A DNA stretch of 64,000 nucleotides. It comes from Lucifuga dentata (taxonomy: Eukaryota; Chordata; Actinopteri; Ophidiiformes; Bythitidae). The position numbers and the translations under genes were made by a program. This document shows positions 34,742 to 46,990 of this stretch, piece by piece. Under the pieces are notes generated by a model. The model ran no database searches and was not told the DNA's origin. It worked only from the letters and a program-made list of their open reading frames with translations. The stretch is from the NCBI GenBank assembly GCA_014773175.1, contig VXCM01001425.1, positions 41,001 through 105,000 on the forward strand. The letters are read 5' to 3'. The stretch's first letter is position 1. The number at the start of each line of letters is the position of its first letter.

Positions 34742-36366
34742 TTTTAGAAAATACATGCTAAATAGACTTACATTTTTCTTTGATATTTCTTCCCCAAAAT
34801 AATGACGAGTAACACAAATTCAGATTTAGATGCACTTAAGCCCTATAGGATACAGCAAGCGGAAAGGCATTGATGCAGCAACAAGCTTATTGCCATGTTG
34901 GAATGAAGACGCATCAACGCCTTAAATGTCAGACTGAAATTAATCACAACAAACCAAAAATATCCAGTGGATATTCTTATATTAGACTTTACATCTTAAA
35001 CATCAAACATCACATGAAGTTGAAATGGACACAACTATATTTAATGTAACTTAAGCCAAAATACAAGATTCCTGTTCCTTGAAGGACAGGAAAGTTAAAA
35101 GTGGTGTCAAAGTTAATAACAATCAATGTACAGTATAAGATCTTTTCTTTACCTTGTGACTTTTCTGCAAGAGTACATCAAAAACACGGCCACCACCCCA
35201 AAAGGTTGCAAAGCACTATTGTCACATTACCACACCATGCTGTTGAGTTATCACTGTGTACAAGTGTGTGTGCGTGTGTGCGTTCACGAGTGACACACAA
35301 GGACAGAGAGATTTAAGTTTTAATTCATCCAAGGATGAATTTAAATGCAAACATATCCCGTGCATGTATTTATGTATATTTATAGTATAATCATACAATA
35401 CTTGCACAAGAAGCACAAATGATAAATTGTGCTTATTTTCCCCAGTGGTGTTTTGGTCTTGGCGGTTGACTTTAAGACCTCGTGTCAAATGGCCTCTTTA
35501 TCTTAACTATGACACAACTTGACCGTTGAGGACTTTACTTGACTCCAGTTTAGGTAAGGATGAGGGGGGACAGGGGGTGAGGAACTGGAGCCCCCATTAA
35601 AATTCACCCAGTAGGACAACACGCCCAATTCTGAATACCTCTTAATGTATAATGTGAATTAAAAATAATTAATTTCAAACCGTGAACTGATCTGAAGCTT
35701 CAGCGGTTGATTATTTTTGTGCTGTGTGTTTTGTAATGTATTTTTTGTAATGTCTGGTGAAGTGTTTATTTTTGTGAAAAAAATGAGATATTGAAATGCT
35801 TTTAAAAATCAATTCAAGCCTTTAAAAATCAAATAAAATTGACACAAATTGTCAAAGACTCAGATCCATCATAATAACCTGCACACGGAGTAGATCATAG
35901 TGCCAGATTCTCACCACCACTGCCATGTTGTTTCCTTTTCATCGCTGTTTACATTCTTATATATGCCCTCTTACACCCCCTCACCCTCCACCCCCCATCC
36001 CCATCTCAAAGCTGCTATTGCTCCCTCTGTTTACCCATATCCAATCAATGCGTGTCGTCATTGGGGGGGACCATCATGACGACTGGCCTATTAAGAATGA
36101 CAGCTCTGGAGAAAGAGAGAGAGAGAGGGTAAATGGTGATCCCTCCCAAAGCTCCCTCGCCACACTCTGGAGCGCTCCTCTCTCAGGGTCAGACAGGATT
36201 GCATCCTCTGTTTTCCAGAGCATCTCTTTCTCCTAGGGACTCAACCCCCCCACCTACCACCTTCCATCTGCACACAGGCACACACCCCTCAAACACTGAA
36301 AAATCACTGCGTTAGTTGACGGCTTGCACTCTCCCGCGAAGTCGAGCTTTTCAAGCCGTGCTTGTA
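34575..36366. other. evx1 upstream region
   Basis: Contains a poly-T tract (34709-34740) and AT-rich sequence, then a GC-richer stretch from about 35900. The latter has a CCAATCAATG motif near 36040 and leads into the evx1 5' UTR. No TATA box was identified. Confidence 0.5.
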
Positions 36367-39025
36367 ATGGAAAGCAGAGACGAAATGGTGATGCTGGCGG
36401 AGGGAGGTCAGCTTGGCAAGAGCGGCTCCAATTTGTCGGAAGCAATCGGGAGCCCCGTACGAGAACAGCAGAGAAAGACGGGCCATAGAAGCTGCCTGAG
36501 CCCCGGCGCAACGCCCTACTCCCGGGAAAGGAAGGAGGGAGTAGAGGACAGTGCACGGAGGAATATGTGCGCCGATATTAGGCCGGTGGGCACTTCTTCC
36601 ACCAGCGAGAGGCACCGGAATGATCACCCCCACAAAGACTACAGCAGCTCAGACACCGAGTCGGACTTCTACGAGGAAATTGATGTGAGCTGCACGCCTG
36701 AAAGCATGGACTACCCCACAGCTAAAGGTACGCTATCGTCTGTGCGCAGCGCTGCAGATTCTATCTGGTTGTAATTATTTTGATAATGGAATTGAATGAA
36801 TCTCAACGACTTCTGCCAAGTAAAAACATCACATTTACTATTCACAAATTTCAGTGAAATATGGAGTGAAACTAAAATTAATCTGTGCCAACTGAATACC
36901 GTGTAGCTCTTATAGGAAAATGTGCTGCACAGCTGTTCTGTCAAGTGACCAGTGTGGCTAGAAACACACTGAGGTGACACCCACAATCTAACCAAGCATT
37001 TTTACCCACTGACACTGACAGTGACTCATTTCTGCGACATTTCCACAGGACTTGTACTGCAAATCAGCCTCTATGTATATTTAGTGCTTGAGGAAAAAAT
37101 GCAGGATTTTATATAAACCACAAGCGAAAGAGAAGGCCACTGCCAGGAGAAATTCCTGGTGTGTTGCTGGTATATTTGACGTGCATAGACCCAGAAATAC
37201 TGACAACTGTGTTACCTCCTTCATTTGACTTAAATGAACAAAGTATTCAAATTAATAATCGAGTATTTTGTGAACTCAAAATCATGACATGTAAGCAAAA
37301 GTGAAACGAATAAGAACAATTTATCTGTTTGGTAACCAAAACATGATTCAACGTACACACAGGTTCTAGAACAGCAGCTATGCAAAACTATATTAAAAAT
37401 AATATTAATAGATAATTGATTTTATTAAGTCCCCACAAACCGAAAGCCATAAGATGTCAGAAAGGCCTTAAAAGTAAAATAATTTTTTTTTTTTTTTTTT
37501 TTTAAAAAAAGGTTGTGCAAATAAGAGAATTACTATAAAGTCTTTAAAGGCTCACTAGTAGGAAAATACAATTAATATTAAACAAAAGGAAGAAACAAGT
37601 GCTTCCAAATATTTTTCCTTTATTTAAAACTATTTTGCTTATAAAACATTATATACTATAGTTCATTTATTCTTTACTGTTTCAGGTCGAAATGGGGATT
37701 CTCCCGGTCACCCAACCGAGACTGGTCCTGATCCAGGCAAGATCGTCTCTGGCCAAGGCTCTTTGTCTTATGCAGCGGACCAGATACGCCGGTACCGGAC
37801 AGCGTTCACCCGGGAGCAGATCGCACGATTGGAGAAGGAATTTTACCGGGAGAACTACGTCTCCAGGCCGCGGAGATGCGAACTGGCGGCCGCCTTAAAT
37901 TTACCTGAAACCACCATCAAAGTAAGATAACTTTAACAGAGCTGAATTAGGCCTGTATGTGACATCCCACAAATTTAATTATAATTACAAGCTTATAACA
38001 TTTTTCTATACACCAAAGTGTTTTTGTTTTCTGGCTTTGTGTAGTTCATTCCAACAGATTATTTCACATACACGGAATTATTAAACATGCATGCAGATTT
38101 GTCATTCAAAGAGACTGAATTTTGAAAAGAGGATGGATCCTATTGCCTCACGAATTTAAAAGAATTAATTGTAAAAAGAAGCCTTAATTGCTCTCATGAT
38201 TGACTTTTTTTTTCTTTTTTTTTTTTAANTTTTTTTTTTTTTACTGGCACAACGAGGATGTATTTGGCTTGTCTACAGTAAAATCATTTGCGAAACAAAA
38301 CTAGATTCAGCTTGGATGACCTGAGTTAGCAAGAACTCAAGGCAAGCTGCAGCTAAATTCTATATTCGTGCGTAAAAATTGAATTATTGTCTATGCTCTC
38401 AGTCTGGCGTCTGATGTCTGTTTTTGTTATATTGTGATTGATTTTTTGGCGAATAAGGGTTGTGGTTAATATTTGATCCAGTGTGTCTCTGTTCTAGGTG
38501 TGGTTTCAGAACCGCAGGATGAAGGATAAACGCCAGCGTCTGGCCATGACGTGGCCTCACCCCGCCGATCCGGCCTTCTACACCTACATGATGAGCCATG
38601 CGGCGGCCACGGGGAACCTTCCTTACCCCTTCCCATCCCACCTGCCTCTCCCCTACTACTCTCACCTGGGTGTCGGAGCTGGCTCGGCACCGGCAGCCAC
38701 CCCGTTTTCCAACCCACTGAGGTCCCTCGACAGTTTCCGAATGCTGTCTCACCCCTACCAGAGGCCGGAGCTCCTGTGCGCGTTCAGACACCCCTCCCTG
38801 TACCCAAGTCCAACCCACGGCCTCGGTCCAGGAGGAAGCCCCTGCTCCTGCCTGGCTTGTCATTCCAGTCAATCTAACGGTATTTCATCCAGGCCCTCGG
38901 GCTCGGACTTCGCTTGCTCCCCAACTAGCAGGACTGAGGCTTTTCTCACATTCACGCCTTCAGTACTCAGCAAGTCTTCATCGGTGACATTAGACCAGAG
39001 GGAAGAGGTGCCTCTAACCAGATAA
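36367..39025 (+). CDS. evx1: Even-skipped homeobox protein Evx1, three exons
   Basis: Homeodomain transcriptional repressor of the eve/Evx family (posterior mesoderm, V0 interneurons), always linked to the 5' end of HoxA. The exons are 36367-36727 (120 codons plus 1 nt, donor GTACGC), 37686-37921 (acceptor TTTCAG, donor GTAAGA) and 38498-39025 (acceptor TTCTAG, stop TAA), 374 aa in all. The start [17 protein letters not shown] and [19 protein letters not shown] are Evx1 motifs. The homeodomain (about 154-213) reads [20 protein letters not shown]...[15 protein letters not shown], then [14 protein letters not shown]. The second intron interrupts it between residues 46 and 47, as in Evx genes. 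The C-terminus has [13 protein letters not shown] Pro-rich sequence, [25 protein letters not shown] and the conserved end [11 protein letters not shown]. It is divergently arranged with hoxa13. Confidence 0.97.
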
Positions 39026-39479
39026 AACCAAAACGTCCATCTCTTAATCTATATAAGCCTATAAGCTTTTATCACACATATGACCAGGACTGAAAAAAGC
39101 ATGAAGAGGTAACCAAGCAGTACCATCATGAAAGTCATCTTAACTTGAGTCAAAATAATTAGCCAGATCTCAGCTTTGTGCCACGCAATGGATCTGTATA
39201 CACTGAAAAATAATAATCCCATTGAGGAGACTGGGCAGTGGGCTAAAATATGATGGCAAGGACCCAAAAGCAGATTAAATTTTTAGAAGATTAATTTGCT
39301 GTGAGGGGTAAAGAAGACAGGAGGGAGAAGGGAAATATAGAGAAACGTTTAAATCTCTGTGACGGATGGCGTTAAGATTTTTTATCATTATTTGTCGTCT
39401 CTTTATGCGTCCAAATCAACCTACATGTATTGTTAGTTTCGCGAGAATGATGCCTTCCATCTCTCTTTTTAACAAGGGG
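39026..39479 (+). other. evx1 3' flank
   Basis: Probable 3' UTR and downstream sequence of evx1; no other coding signal. Confidence 0.5.
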
Positions 39480-39690
39480 ATTTGTTAACAGACTGCGGCC
39501 GTCTCATTATAACCAGCTCTCCGCCGGGGCCCTTGTGGCGGCCCGGGGCCGAAATGTGCAGATGCTAGTAAAATTAGTAAGTGATGTATATGTACGACCG
39601 GGTGAATTTTGAGTGTTGAATTAATGATAATACCAGGAAGGGATCCTTGCTGCCAAAAGGTAACAAGGCGCCAAGGGAACGGATTACAAC
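39480..39690. promoter_or_regulatory. Candidate conserved element 0.5 kb past evx1
   Basis: Complex GC-rich block (GCCGGGGCCCTTGTGGCGGCC) followed by TTGAATTAATGATAATACC and AACAAGGCGCCAAGG. It is isolated from coding sequence. Enhancer status is inference. Confidence 0.3.
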
Positions 39691-40033
39691 CTGCACGGGT
39701 CTTGAGGAGGGGGGGAAGAAGAGAAGAGGAAAAAAAAGGGACCCAAAAGAGGCTGGAGAGCGGGGTGATGAGAGGTAGTGGGTGAGATGGGGGGAGGGGA
39801 GGGGGCAGCACTGGACAATCAGAAAAAAAAAGTCTGAACAATTTTGGAGGCCATCACTCATATTTTGCTCTTTTAGTTTTCTCCCTCAAAGACAGAGTCG
39901 GTTCTTAAATCTGATGAATATGTGATTAATACAAATCCTATAGGTCTACTCATTTTAAAATACCCCCCTCGCTTTGCACTGCTGTAATTGCATTGGTATT
40001 GTTAGAATTTCTGGAGAAAGCAGACAAGACTGA

Positions 40034-40073
40034 TTTTTTTTTTTTTTTTTTTTNTTTTTTTTTTTTTTTTTTT
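40034..40073. repeat. Poly-T tract with N
   Basis: About 39 T residues with an N at 40054. Confidence 0.9.
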
Positions 40074-40356
40074 AGTTGGTTTGTCTTCAAGGTCTAATTT
40101 GCAATAAACACTGTCAAAGAATCAATGGAGTGTTTTTCTTCTAAACACCTTTCTGATTTTTTTTAAACCTAAATATTCTTTATTTTTCTCTAAAGCAGAC
40201 TTACCCAAGTAGGAATCAAAATATTTACTTTAATGTTAATTTAACACTAAACAACTGAATAAAATCTGATTGAAACATGCCTCGTTCGTCCAGATCATTT
40301 TAGTTCACTTTAGCACAGCACAGAGTCTGTGGTAGAGTCACAGTCTGTCCAAGCCA

Positions 40357-40358
<2 letters not shown>

Positions 40359-40415
<57 letters not shown>

Positions 40416-40428
40416 NACACACACACAC
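40359..40428. repeat. (CA)n microsatellite with N
   Basis: About 70 bp of CA repeat with an N at 40416; true length unresolved. Confidence 0.95.
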
Positions 40429-40489
40429 CTCCCTCCAATAATAACACTAATTTTGTTCTCAAGTGGTCGGTGTCAAAACACAAGAGTGT

Positions 40490-40790
40490 GCCCCCATATC
40501 TCCTGATGGGATCGCTAGATTGACCGTGACAGTTAAGTGGTCCCCGGGCTCCGTTAACGCCACTCATATTTTTCTCTCCGACCGCTTAATAGACACGACA
40601 GAATTAGTTGTCTGAAGATATTGGAAATGCAAAGAGATCGATGATTCAGAGGCCCCCTCCAATCAGCGAGATCTTAATTGGCCGCATTTGACCAGGGTGC
40701 GTAAATTAAAAGAGTTTTCTGGGTGTAATAGGATTGGCAAGGTGCTACAGCCCACAGAGAGACGCACAAATCGCATTTTACAGGGCTTCT
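40490..40790. promoter_or_regulatory. Candidate conserved element, evx1 downstream
   Basis: Low-repeat, complex sequence with CTCCAATCAGCGAG, CTTAATTGGCCGC and GCGTAAATTAAAAG. Multiple homeodomain-type TAAT/ATTA cores lie with a CCAAT. Possibly an evx1/hoxa13 enhancer; conservation was not tested. Confidence 0.35.
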
Positions 40791-41151
40791 AGGTCTTAGA
40801 CGGAACAGATCAGGAGTTATTGCAGTAATGTGCAGAGAAATGTCTAGCAAACAGTGGGCCTTCACTCCACATGGCTAAAATATTGTCCAGTTGTGCAATT
40901 GCAGCTATAATATCACAAACCTGCGCCTTAAGCTTGAATCTGCTGAAACATTTGATTTTTAGATGAAATACTCTCCTTCAACTTTTAAATGCAAACAAAT
41001 AGACCCAAAGTACGGTTTCATTTTTGCACATTATCCTTTTAACGAACAGTTTTATGCTGAATGCCAAACATGGCAAAATGAAACAGGATAGAAAGGATAA
41101 GGTGTTTATCCTAATCAGTCTCTCTCTCTAACACACTGCACCGTTTGAGCC

Positions 41152-41176
41152 GCCCCCCCCCCCCCNCCCCCCCCCC
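41152..41176. repeat. Poly-C tract with N
   Basis: About 24 C residues with an N at 41166. Confidence 0.9.
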
Positions 41177-41199
41177 TCCCTTCCCGCCCCACTTGCTTT

Positions 41200-42180
41200 T
41201 GATTGATGGCCTTATTAACTGGAGTTCTTGTAAGTGTGACCGAGCTGATTAAAATGCATATGTTTGGAATAATACACCATTTAAGGCGCCCGGGTCGGGG
41301 CGAAACCACAAGGCAGATTTATGTAAACTATCAGTCGGTGTCTTTAAGCCTGATATAGAGACACAGGTCATGCAGGAAAATGACTTTGGTTTGTGCATAA
41401 TATAATAGTATCATAAAATAAAGATAAACGGATCAGAATCTGAATATTCACAGGAACAGTCTACCTAAACTCTTGTTTCATAGTGGGTTATTTTTAACAG
41501 CCCGGAAAGCTTGGAGCGGATTTCGATTAGGTTACACAGGACAAGCAGCAGCACCATATGATCATTTTCTAAACCCATGTCATACTGTGCCAAAATGACA
41601 CATTAAAGTGAGGCAAATTACAACCACATTTACCCAGCGACGCATATGGATCTCCATCTCTCTTCACTGCATAAACTATACGGCTGAATCTCTGCGGCCT
41701 AATCCTGCATCAACATGCCATTTAACCGCTGGAAGACAGCGAATGACTGAGCTACAAGATATGATGGGCTCATAGATTGCGCACATAACAGCAATTACAA
41801 CAGCCTTATAAAATCCTATTAGTGAGAATTGGCTCAGGGCTCCCCAGCTCCCACATCTAGCACAAAGCGTTTTGATATGGGCGGTGCAGTGCAGCTGTCC
41901 ACCGACAGAAAACTCAAAAAACACCAAATGGATCTGTGGCTGCTGCTACCGCAGTTTAAATTGGATTACATCCTAATTTACAGGCCCTTGTCGAAACGCG
42001 AGAGGCCGGCGAAGGCGTGGACGGACCAATCACAGAGTAATGATGATGAATGGGAGATTAATGCACATACAAGCAAGACAATTTAAGCCTTCATCTGTTT
42101 AAATTGGCCTCCAATATCATTTGGAAACGGAGGTCACGTTAAATCAATCGAGGTACGCGTGAAAGTCATTTTCACCGGCG
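41200..42180. promoter_or_regulatory. Large candidate conserved enhancer block
   Basis: About 1 kb with little simple repeat. It contains GCTGATTAAAATGCATATG, GGATTACATCCTAATTTAC, GGAGATTAATGCACATAC and GTTAAATCAATCGAGG. The density of TAAT/ATTA cores and PBC-like AATCAATC motifs is high for this window. It lies 2-3 kb past evx1, in the gene-poor flank that carries limb and posterior enhancers in tetrapods. Inference only. Confidence 0.35.
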
Positions 42181-45100
42181 TCTTTATCAACATTATTTAC
42201 GGTGCACCGGAGACAGGAAAATGGGCCGGCTGCTACGTGCTTATGTGACATACAAGAGCCACAAAAGCAGGAGGATGGATTTAGGATATAAAGCATCCTC
42301 TTAAACCCTCTCATTTGGTTGTTCAAATCAAGTGGAATACAAGATGTTACCAAGAGTTTCTGAACCATTCCTGCTGAAATCCTTTCTCTTGACTGTAAGT
42401 GAGCATTCAAGTTACATACTCTTATAGACTCTTACACATATCAGCCATTTCTAAAGTTGAATGTTTCATTCCTCATTTCTCTGACATAAAAAGTAAATAA
42501 AAGAGAATGCACTAACACATCCAGAACGCAATGGCTACACAGGATAAATAAATAGGAATTATATACAATAGGCTATTATTAATTTCACATTAATGAGTTA
42601 ACATTTTATTACATTTTTTAAGACAGATATTGGAAACCTATGGCTCAAAGAATATGAACAATTTCTTACTGAGTTATGCTCATCATGTTATGAATCTGGC
42701 CCCTCTTTCAACTAAGTCCCAGTTCAGACTGCATTATTTTATTGTTTATTTTCACTGAAAAATACTGTATATACATATATATTTAATACGGCATGATGAT
42801 CTTTACATGTATTTTGATGTTGAACATGTTTTAGTTTAAAGGTTTCAGATTTATGTCAGTTTGCACTGATTATCTGAGGTCAGTATTAATATACTTAAAA
42901 TTTTATTCCAAAAAGGTAAAGCTATTTTCCATCAGCAAGTCCTATGTTTCATGAATATACATGTTTGTTTCAACACGGAATAATATCAAATTGTTTGAGC
43001 AATTACACTCAGCCATGGTCCTGCCTTTCCCAGAAGCCCAATGAGCCCAAGTTTTTTTTTTCTACCTGTGCACACTGGGTTCAGCTGAAATTTGTGCACA
43101 GTGGGTTGTGTATTGTTTATGCTCATAATGATATGAACACATTATCAGTTACAGACATAAACTTAGAACAATGATGGTTTGGACCAAATTATGCACATTG
43201 ACCCTGCAAAGTAATTGTCACGACTTCTACCAAAAACTTCTACCAAACTATAAAAACTTAAGGGGAGCAGAGACTTGATCAAGTCTCCCTCTGCTTCTTT
43301 CAGTTCACTGAGCAACACAGATCAAATTGAGTGGCATATACTCAGGATTCATGTCTTTCTTTGTTTCACTATTGTAACCTCAGAGTGACTCTTTATGAGA
43401 TTATATATATAACAGTGACAGAGCTCAAACTTCAAGCTTAAATGTTTGATAGTAATATTGATACAACACTACACTGTACTTCAGCATGGAACATCAGAAA
43501 CTGAAATTTCCTGTTTTGTAAAAATATAACATAAAGTTCCACCCTGTCACTGGAAAGCCCCTGTGTTTCAGTACTGCACACTTTTAGCTGTGTCAGTACT
43601 GTTGGGAAAAACCAAAGGCCATGGCATCTGCAATCTGCATTAACACCTTTGCAGCTCCTGCAAGCTGCTGTTAACATGCAACTAATCACATCATTTTGTC
43701 AGCAAGTAGAAGAAATGTATAGGAGCTGATCATATTGGCATATACATATAAGACCATGTTTTAGTCCAAACTGACATAACATAGTGAAAGCAGGATTCCA
43801 TATAGTACAGAATATAAAGGCATAAACACAAACTAAGATGTGTCATTACAGCCAGGTGCAGAACAAATAGAGTCCAGCACTGACAAAACTCAGGATTATA
43901 GTAAAATGTATGAGATCACTGATGTGCACTACAAAATGTTCACTCCTGCGACTGAGAAATGTTAATGCAAGCAAAGTGAAGTTACAAGGCTTTGTTACAA
44001 GAAACTAAACAATACAATACTGGAAAAAATACATGGATAATATCAACAGTTTGATAAATATGATAAGAGATTTGGGTTGAGTAAGTAATGTGACACCACT
44101 GTAAGTGTTGTTAAGCCGGATCAGTCCAAAAAGAAGCTGTAGAAGTTTGATACTAGAATGACTTTGATTATCGATTAAAATCTATACCAGGATTCTTTAT
44201 GACCATTAATCACTTACTACTGATAGCACACAATTTCAAACATAGTACTGCCTGCTGTGGTCCTATAGGGGTTGGGGTGGGGGAGAGATAGGACAGGTGG
44301 GGTTCAAGATGGATAATCCATGCTGGATTTTTGAGGCAGATACAGATATTTATGAGTGAGATTAAGACAAATCTAATAATGATATATGGATAAATATATA
44401 TTTTTAGGTAAAGTTATAAGATAAACATTTTTTGCTGCAGTTGGTTAAAATTTGCTTTTAAAAGAATTGTGACAAGTGCAGTACTTAGGTAGGACATTTC
44501 ACATTTTAAATTTATTATCAAAGATGGCAGCATGAAAACAGTACACTTTGAAAAGATAAACTAATTCACTGTAAACTGAATAAATAACTACACATACACT
44601 GAAATAAATAATTAACAATGAATTCAGAAATCAAACATCCATTCAATATATATATATATATATATAAATAACATCCAATGCATTTTCTAGGCTCCACCTA
44701 TTTCTTGACTACATTCATTTTGGCAGTTCCATTGTTACAATGACCAGCAACTGATTAAATGAATGATGCAAATGAAACAAATGATACGACTAATATTGGA
44801 AGTAAGTGATGAGGTTGCCATCTCTAAGTATTTTTTAGCAGTTCTACGACCAGAAAGTCAAAGTCTCAAAGAATGAATGAGTACTCCATTAGGAGAGTAT
44901 CTTTGGCATTAAGCCTGTAAAACTTTTATAAATGTGCCACAATTTGTTTTTAAATACAGTTAACACATATGCAAATACTGATTTATCTGTTCAATAACAC
45001 AGTGAAAATAATCATTATACATAAAAAACAACCTTGTCATTATACAGAAGCAAAGAGCATCCAGGTGTTCAGAGAAAAAAGGTGGTACCCTTGTTTACTG

Positions 45101-45219
45101 CATCATAAGTTATAATTTTCAAGTGTAAGCAAAATGTATAGATTCTAAGACTGGGTGCAGCATTTTTTTTAAGCCAAGAGACATTCAGCTGCAGCTACTA
45201 AAGTTAACAATGAAAAATT
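42181..45219. other. AT-rich gene-free stretch
   Basis: Low-complexity AT-rich sequence with short TA repeats (44648-44666). No exon, RNA gene or recognised mobile element seen. Confidence 0.5.
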
Positions 45220-45665
45220 ATATAGCACTTTTTCATTCAAGGTATCAGAACAAGAGTAAATTCACCAAACCTCAAACATTTTTTCAGTTTATTTGTATAA
45301 ATCACATACAATATCACATACAACGTCTCAAATGGCATTACAGACCCACACACAATGGTTCCTGAACAAGCCTAAGCTCTCTAGGAAGACAAGGATAAAT
45401 CCTAAAAAAAAAAAAAAAAAACNAAAAAAAAAAAAAAAAAACTTAGCATGCATGGAAAAAAAAAATGGAAGAAACCTCAGGAGAGGCAATTCAAACAGAG
45501 TTCCCCTCTCCTCAAAGAGCCAGGTGGTGCAATAAGAGCCATACGTTGGGAAGCAGGTAATTACAAAGAAAGAAAACACAGATCTAACAGGAAGATAGAC
45601 TGTATGACAAGAAGAGCCATGACCCAGCAAGAGGATCCAGCAAGAAGTCCACAATCATTTCCACA
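45220..45665 (+). repeat. Probable dispersed repeat
   Basis: The order of elements resembles a family of dispersed repeats common in fish genomes: TATATAGCACTTTTTCATT, TTTATTTGTATAA, CATTACAGACCCACAC, GAAGACAAGGATAAATCCTAA, a poly-A break with N at 45423, then GGAAGAAACCTCAGGAGAGG. The assignment rests on general resemblance and no family name is given. A repeat-library search would settle it. Confidence 0.4.
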
Positions 45666-45724
45666 ATTTTAAGTCATCATCATCAGTTTCTGCAAACACA
45701 CTGTGATATAATCTAAACTCTGAG

Positions 45725-46811
45725 CTACAAAACAGGAAATAATTCAACTTTCTCCAGGTATTTCCTCTTTAATTGCTAGAGCAAGAAAATGACAACAAAA
45801 AAAAAACGTTTCATTTTCAAACATTCATGAGAAACTTACCTTGTCAAAGTGATAAACATAAAACACATACCTCAGCTTTTGAATAAAACAGAACTTTGCC
45901 AGGTCTTACTGACTTCAGCCTCCCCACAAGTTTACTGATATAGACTGAGAAAAGAGGAAAAGGAAAGACAGTATTGCTTTACTTAGCAAAACAGTTCTTA
46001 CTATAACATTGACTATAAACATAACCAACAGGTTGCCCAACAGGGACCCTTGCAATATGGCAGCTAATATCACTCTCAAAAACTTAGCACAAGCACTACA
46101 CTGTACATGTGTATCAAATACAGTTCTTCTCAGTACAACACAATTCTTGTCTAGTCACTGAATGAATAAGCTGTCATGTCCGTGTGCCATTCCTGTTGTT
46201 CAATAATAACAATATGAAACACATGTTAAGTATCCACTTACCAGAAATTTCCAGAATCCTGGCAGGGCAGCTTCTCCAGGAGCAGTTTACAGAAGGGCTC
46301 AAACCTCCTTTGGGCCTGCAGATGTCACAAAGTATCATATCAGAGAGTTTTTGAAGACATTATTCAGGATAAATTCCACCATCTCAACAAATATTTGCCA
46401 TATTAGCATTATGATATTCAAGCTAGCCTTGCTCAAGCACAACAGCTTTCTCACAGGCTGAAAGCTTTTACAATCACGACAGTCCCGTGTGTAATCCTGT
46501 CTAATCCTGTTAGCATCAAACTTAAACATAACCAACTGTTTTTAGTTGCCGACATTAACATAGTTAGTTTACGCACTCAAGTTAATATAAATAAGTAACC
46601 AGCACACAGTACATACTCGCTAGCAGTAGGTTTGTTTGTGAGTGTCGCTAGCCTGTACTAGTTTTCGCAGGTCAATTCGTTTTTAAGACCTGTAGGCTAA
46701 CATTGAATAACTTTTCAGCTAACATTTTATAACTAGAAATCACATTATTAACAATAATATTGCAGCGTGTTTGTATGGCCATTAACTAAATTATAACCTA
46801 CTTGCCTCCAT
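45725..46811 (-). CDS. Unrecognised small spliced gene candidate
   Basis: Three consecutive minus-strand segments have good splice sites and keep one frame. They are 46315-46242 (CTGCAG acceptor, GTAAGT donor), 45934-45871 (ATATCAG acceptor, GTATGT donor) and 45775-45725 (GCTCTAG acceptor, ending in TAG). They encode about 62 residues including RRFEPFCKLLLEKLPC, KLVGRLKSVRPGKVLFY and QLKRKYLEKVELFPVL, basic and helix-prone with coding-like codon choice in the first segment. A possible first exon has ATGGAGGCA (46811-46803) then GTAGGT, but its phase does not fit the next exon, so the N-terminus is unresolved. The middle exon also has an acceptor 10 bp upstream that would shift frame. A CCAAT-rich promoter lies just upstream. 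I recognise no family; a non-coding RNA is possible. Confidence 0.3.
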
Positions 46812-46990
46812 CAGTGTGAAGTACCTGCAGACGCTGGCTGGTCAGTGAAGAAACTTCCGTGTTTATCTGATTTTCCGCCCGCAAACTTTGAATTGACTGG
46901 TTAGTAGGACGACAGTGACCAATTGGAGTTTGGGTATTGGTCCAGTCCGTCCAATCAGGTTCTATGTGGGTGGGGTTTACTTATGTTTTA
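46812..46990 (-). promoter_or_regulatory. CCAAT-rich promoter at 46.9 kb
   Basis: On the minus strand: an inverted CCAAT (GATTGGACGG), GGACCAATACC, CTCCAATTGG, then TTCAAAGTTTGCGGGCGG (CHR-like plus E2F/GC-like) and ACGGAAGTT (ETS). Closely spaced CCAAT boxes plus a CHR-like element are typical of cell-cycle gene promoters. It would drive the minus-strand candidate gene directly downstream. Confidence 0.4.

Noticed and set aside
46335..46535. 66-codon frame inside the 46-kb candidate gene
   Set aside because: No splice sites fit it and it does not join in phase with the flanking candidate exons.
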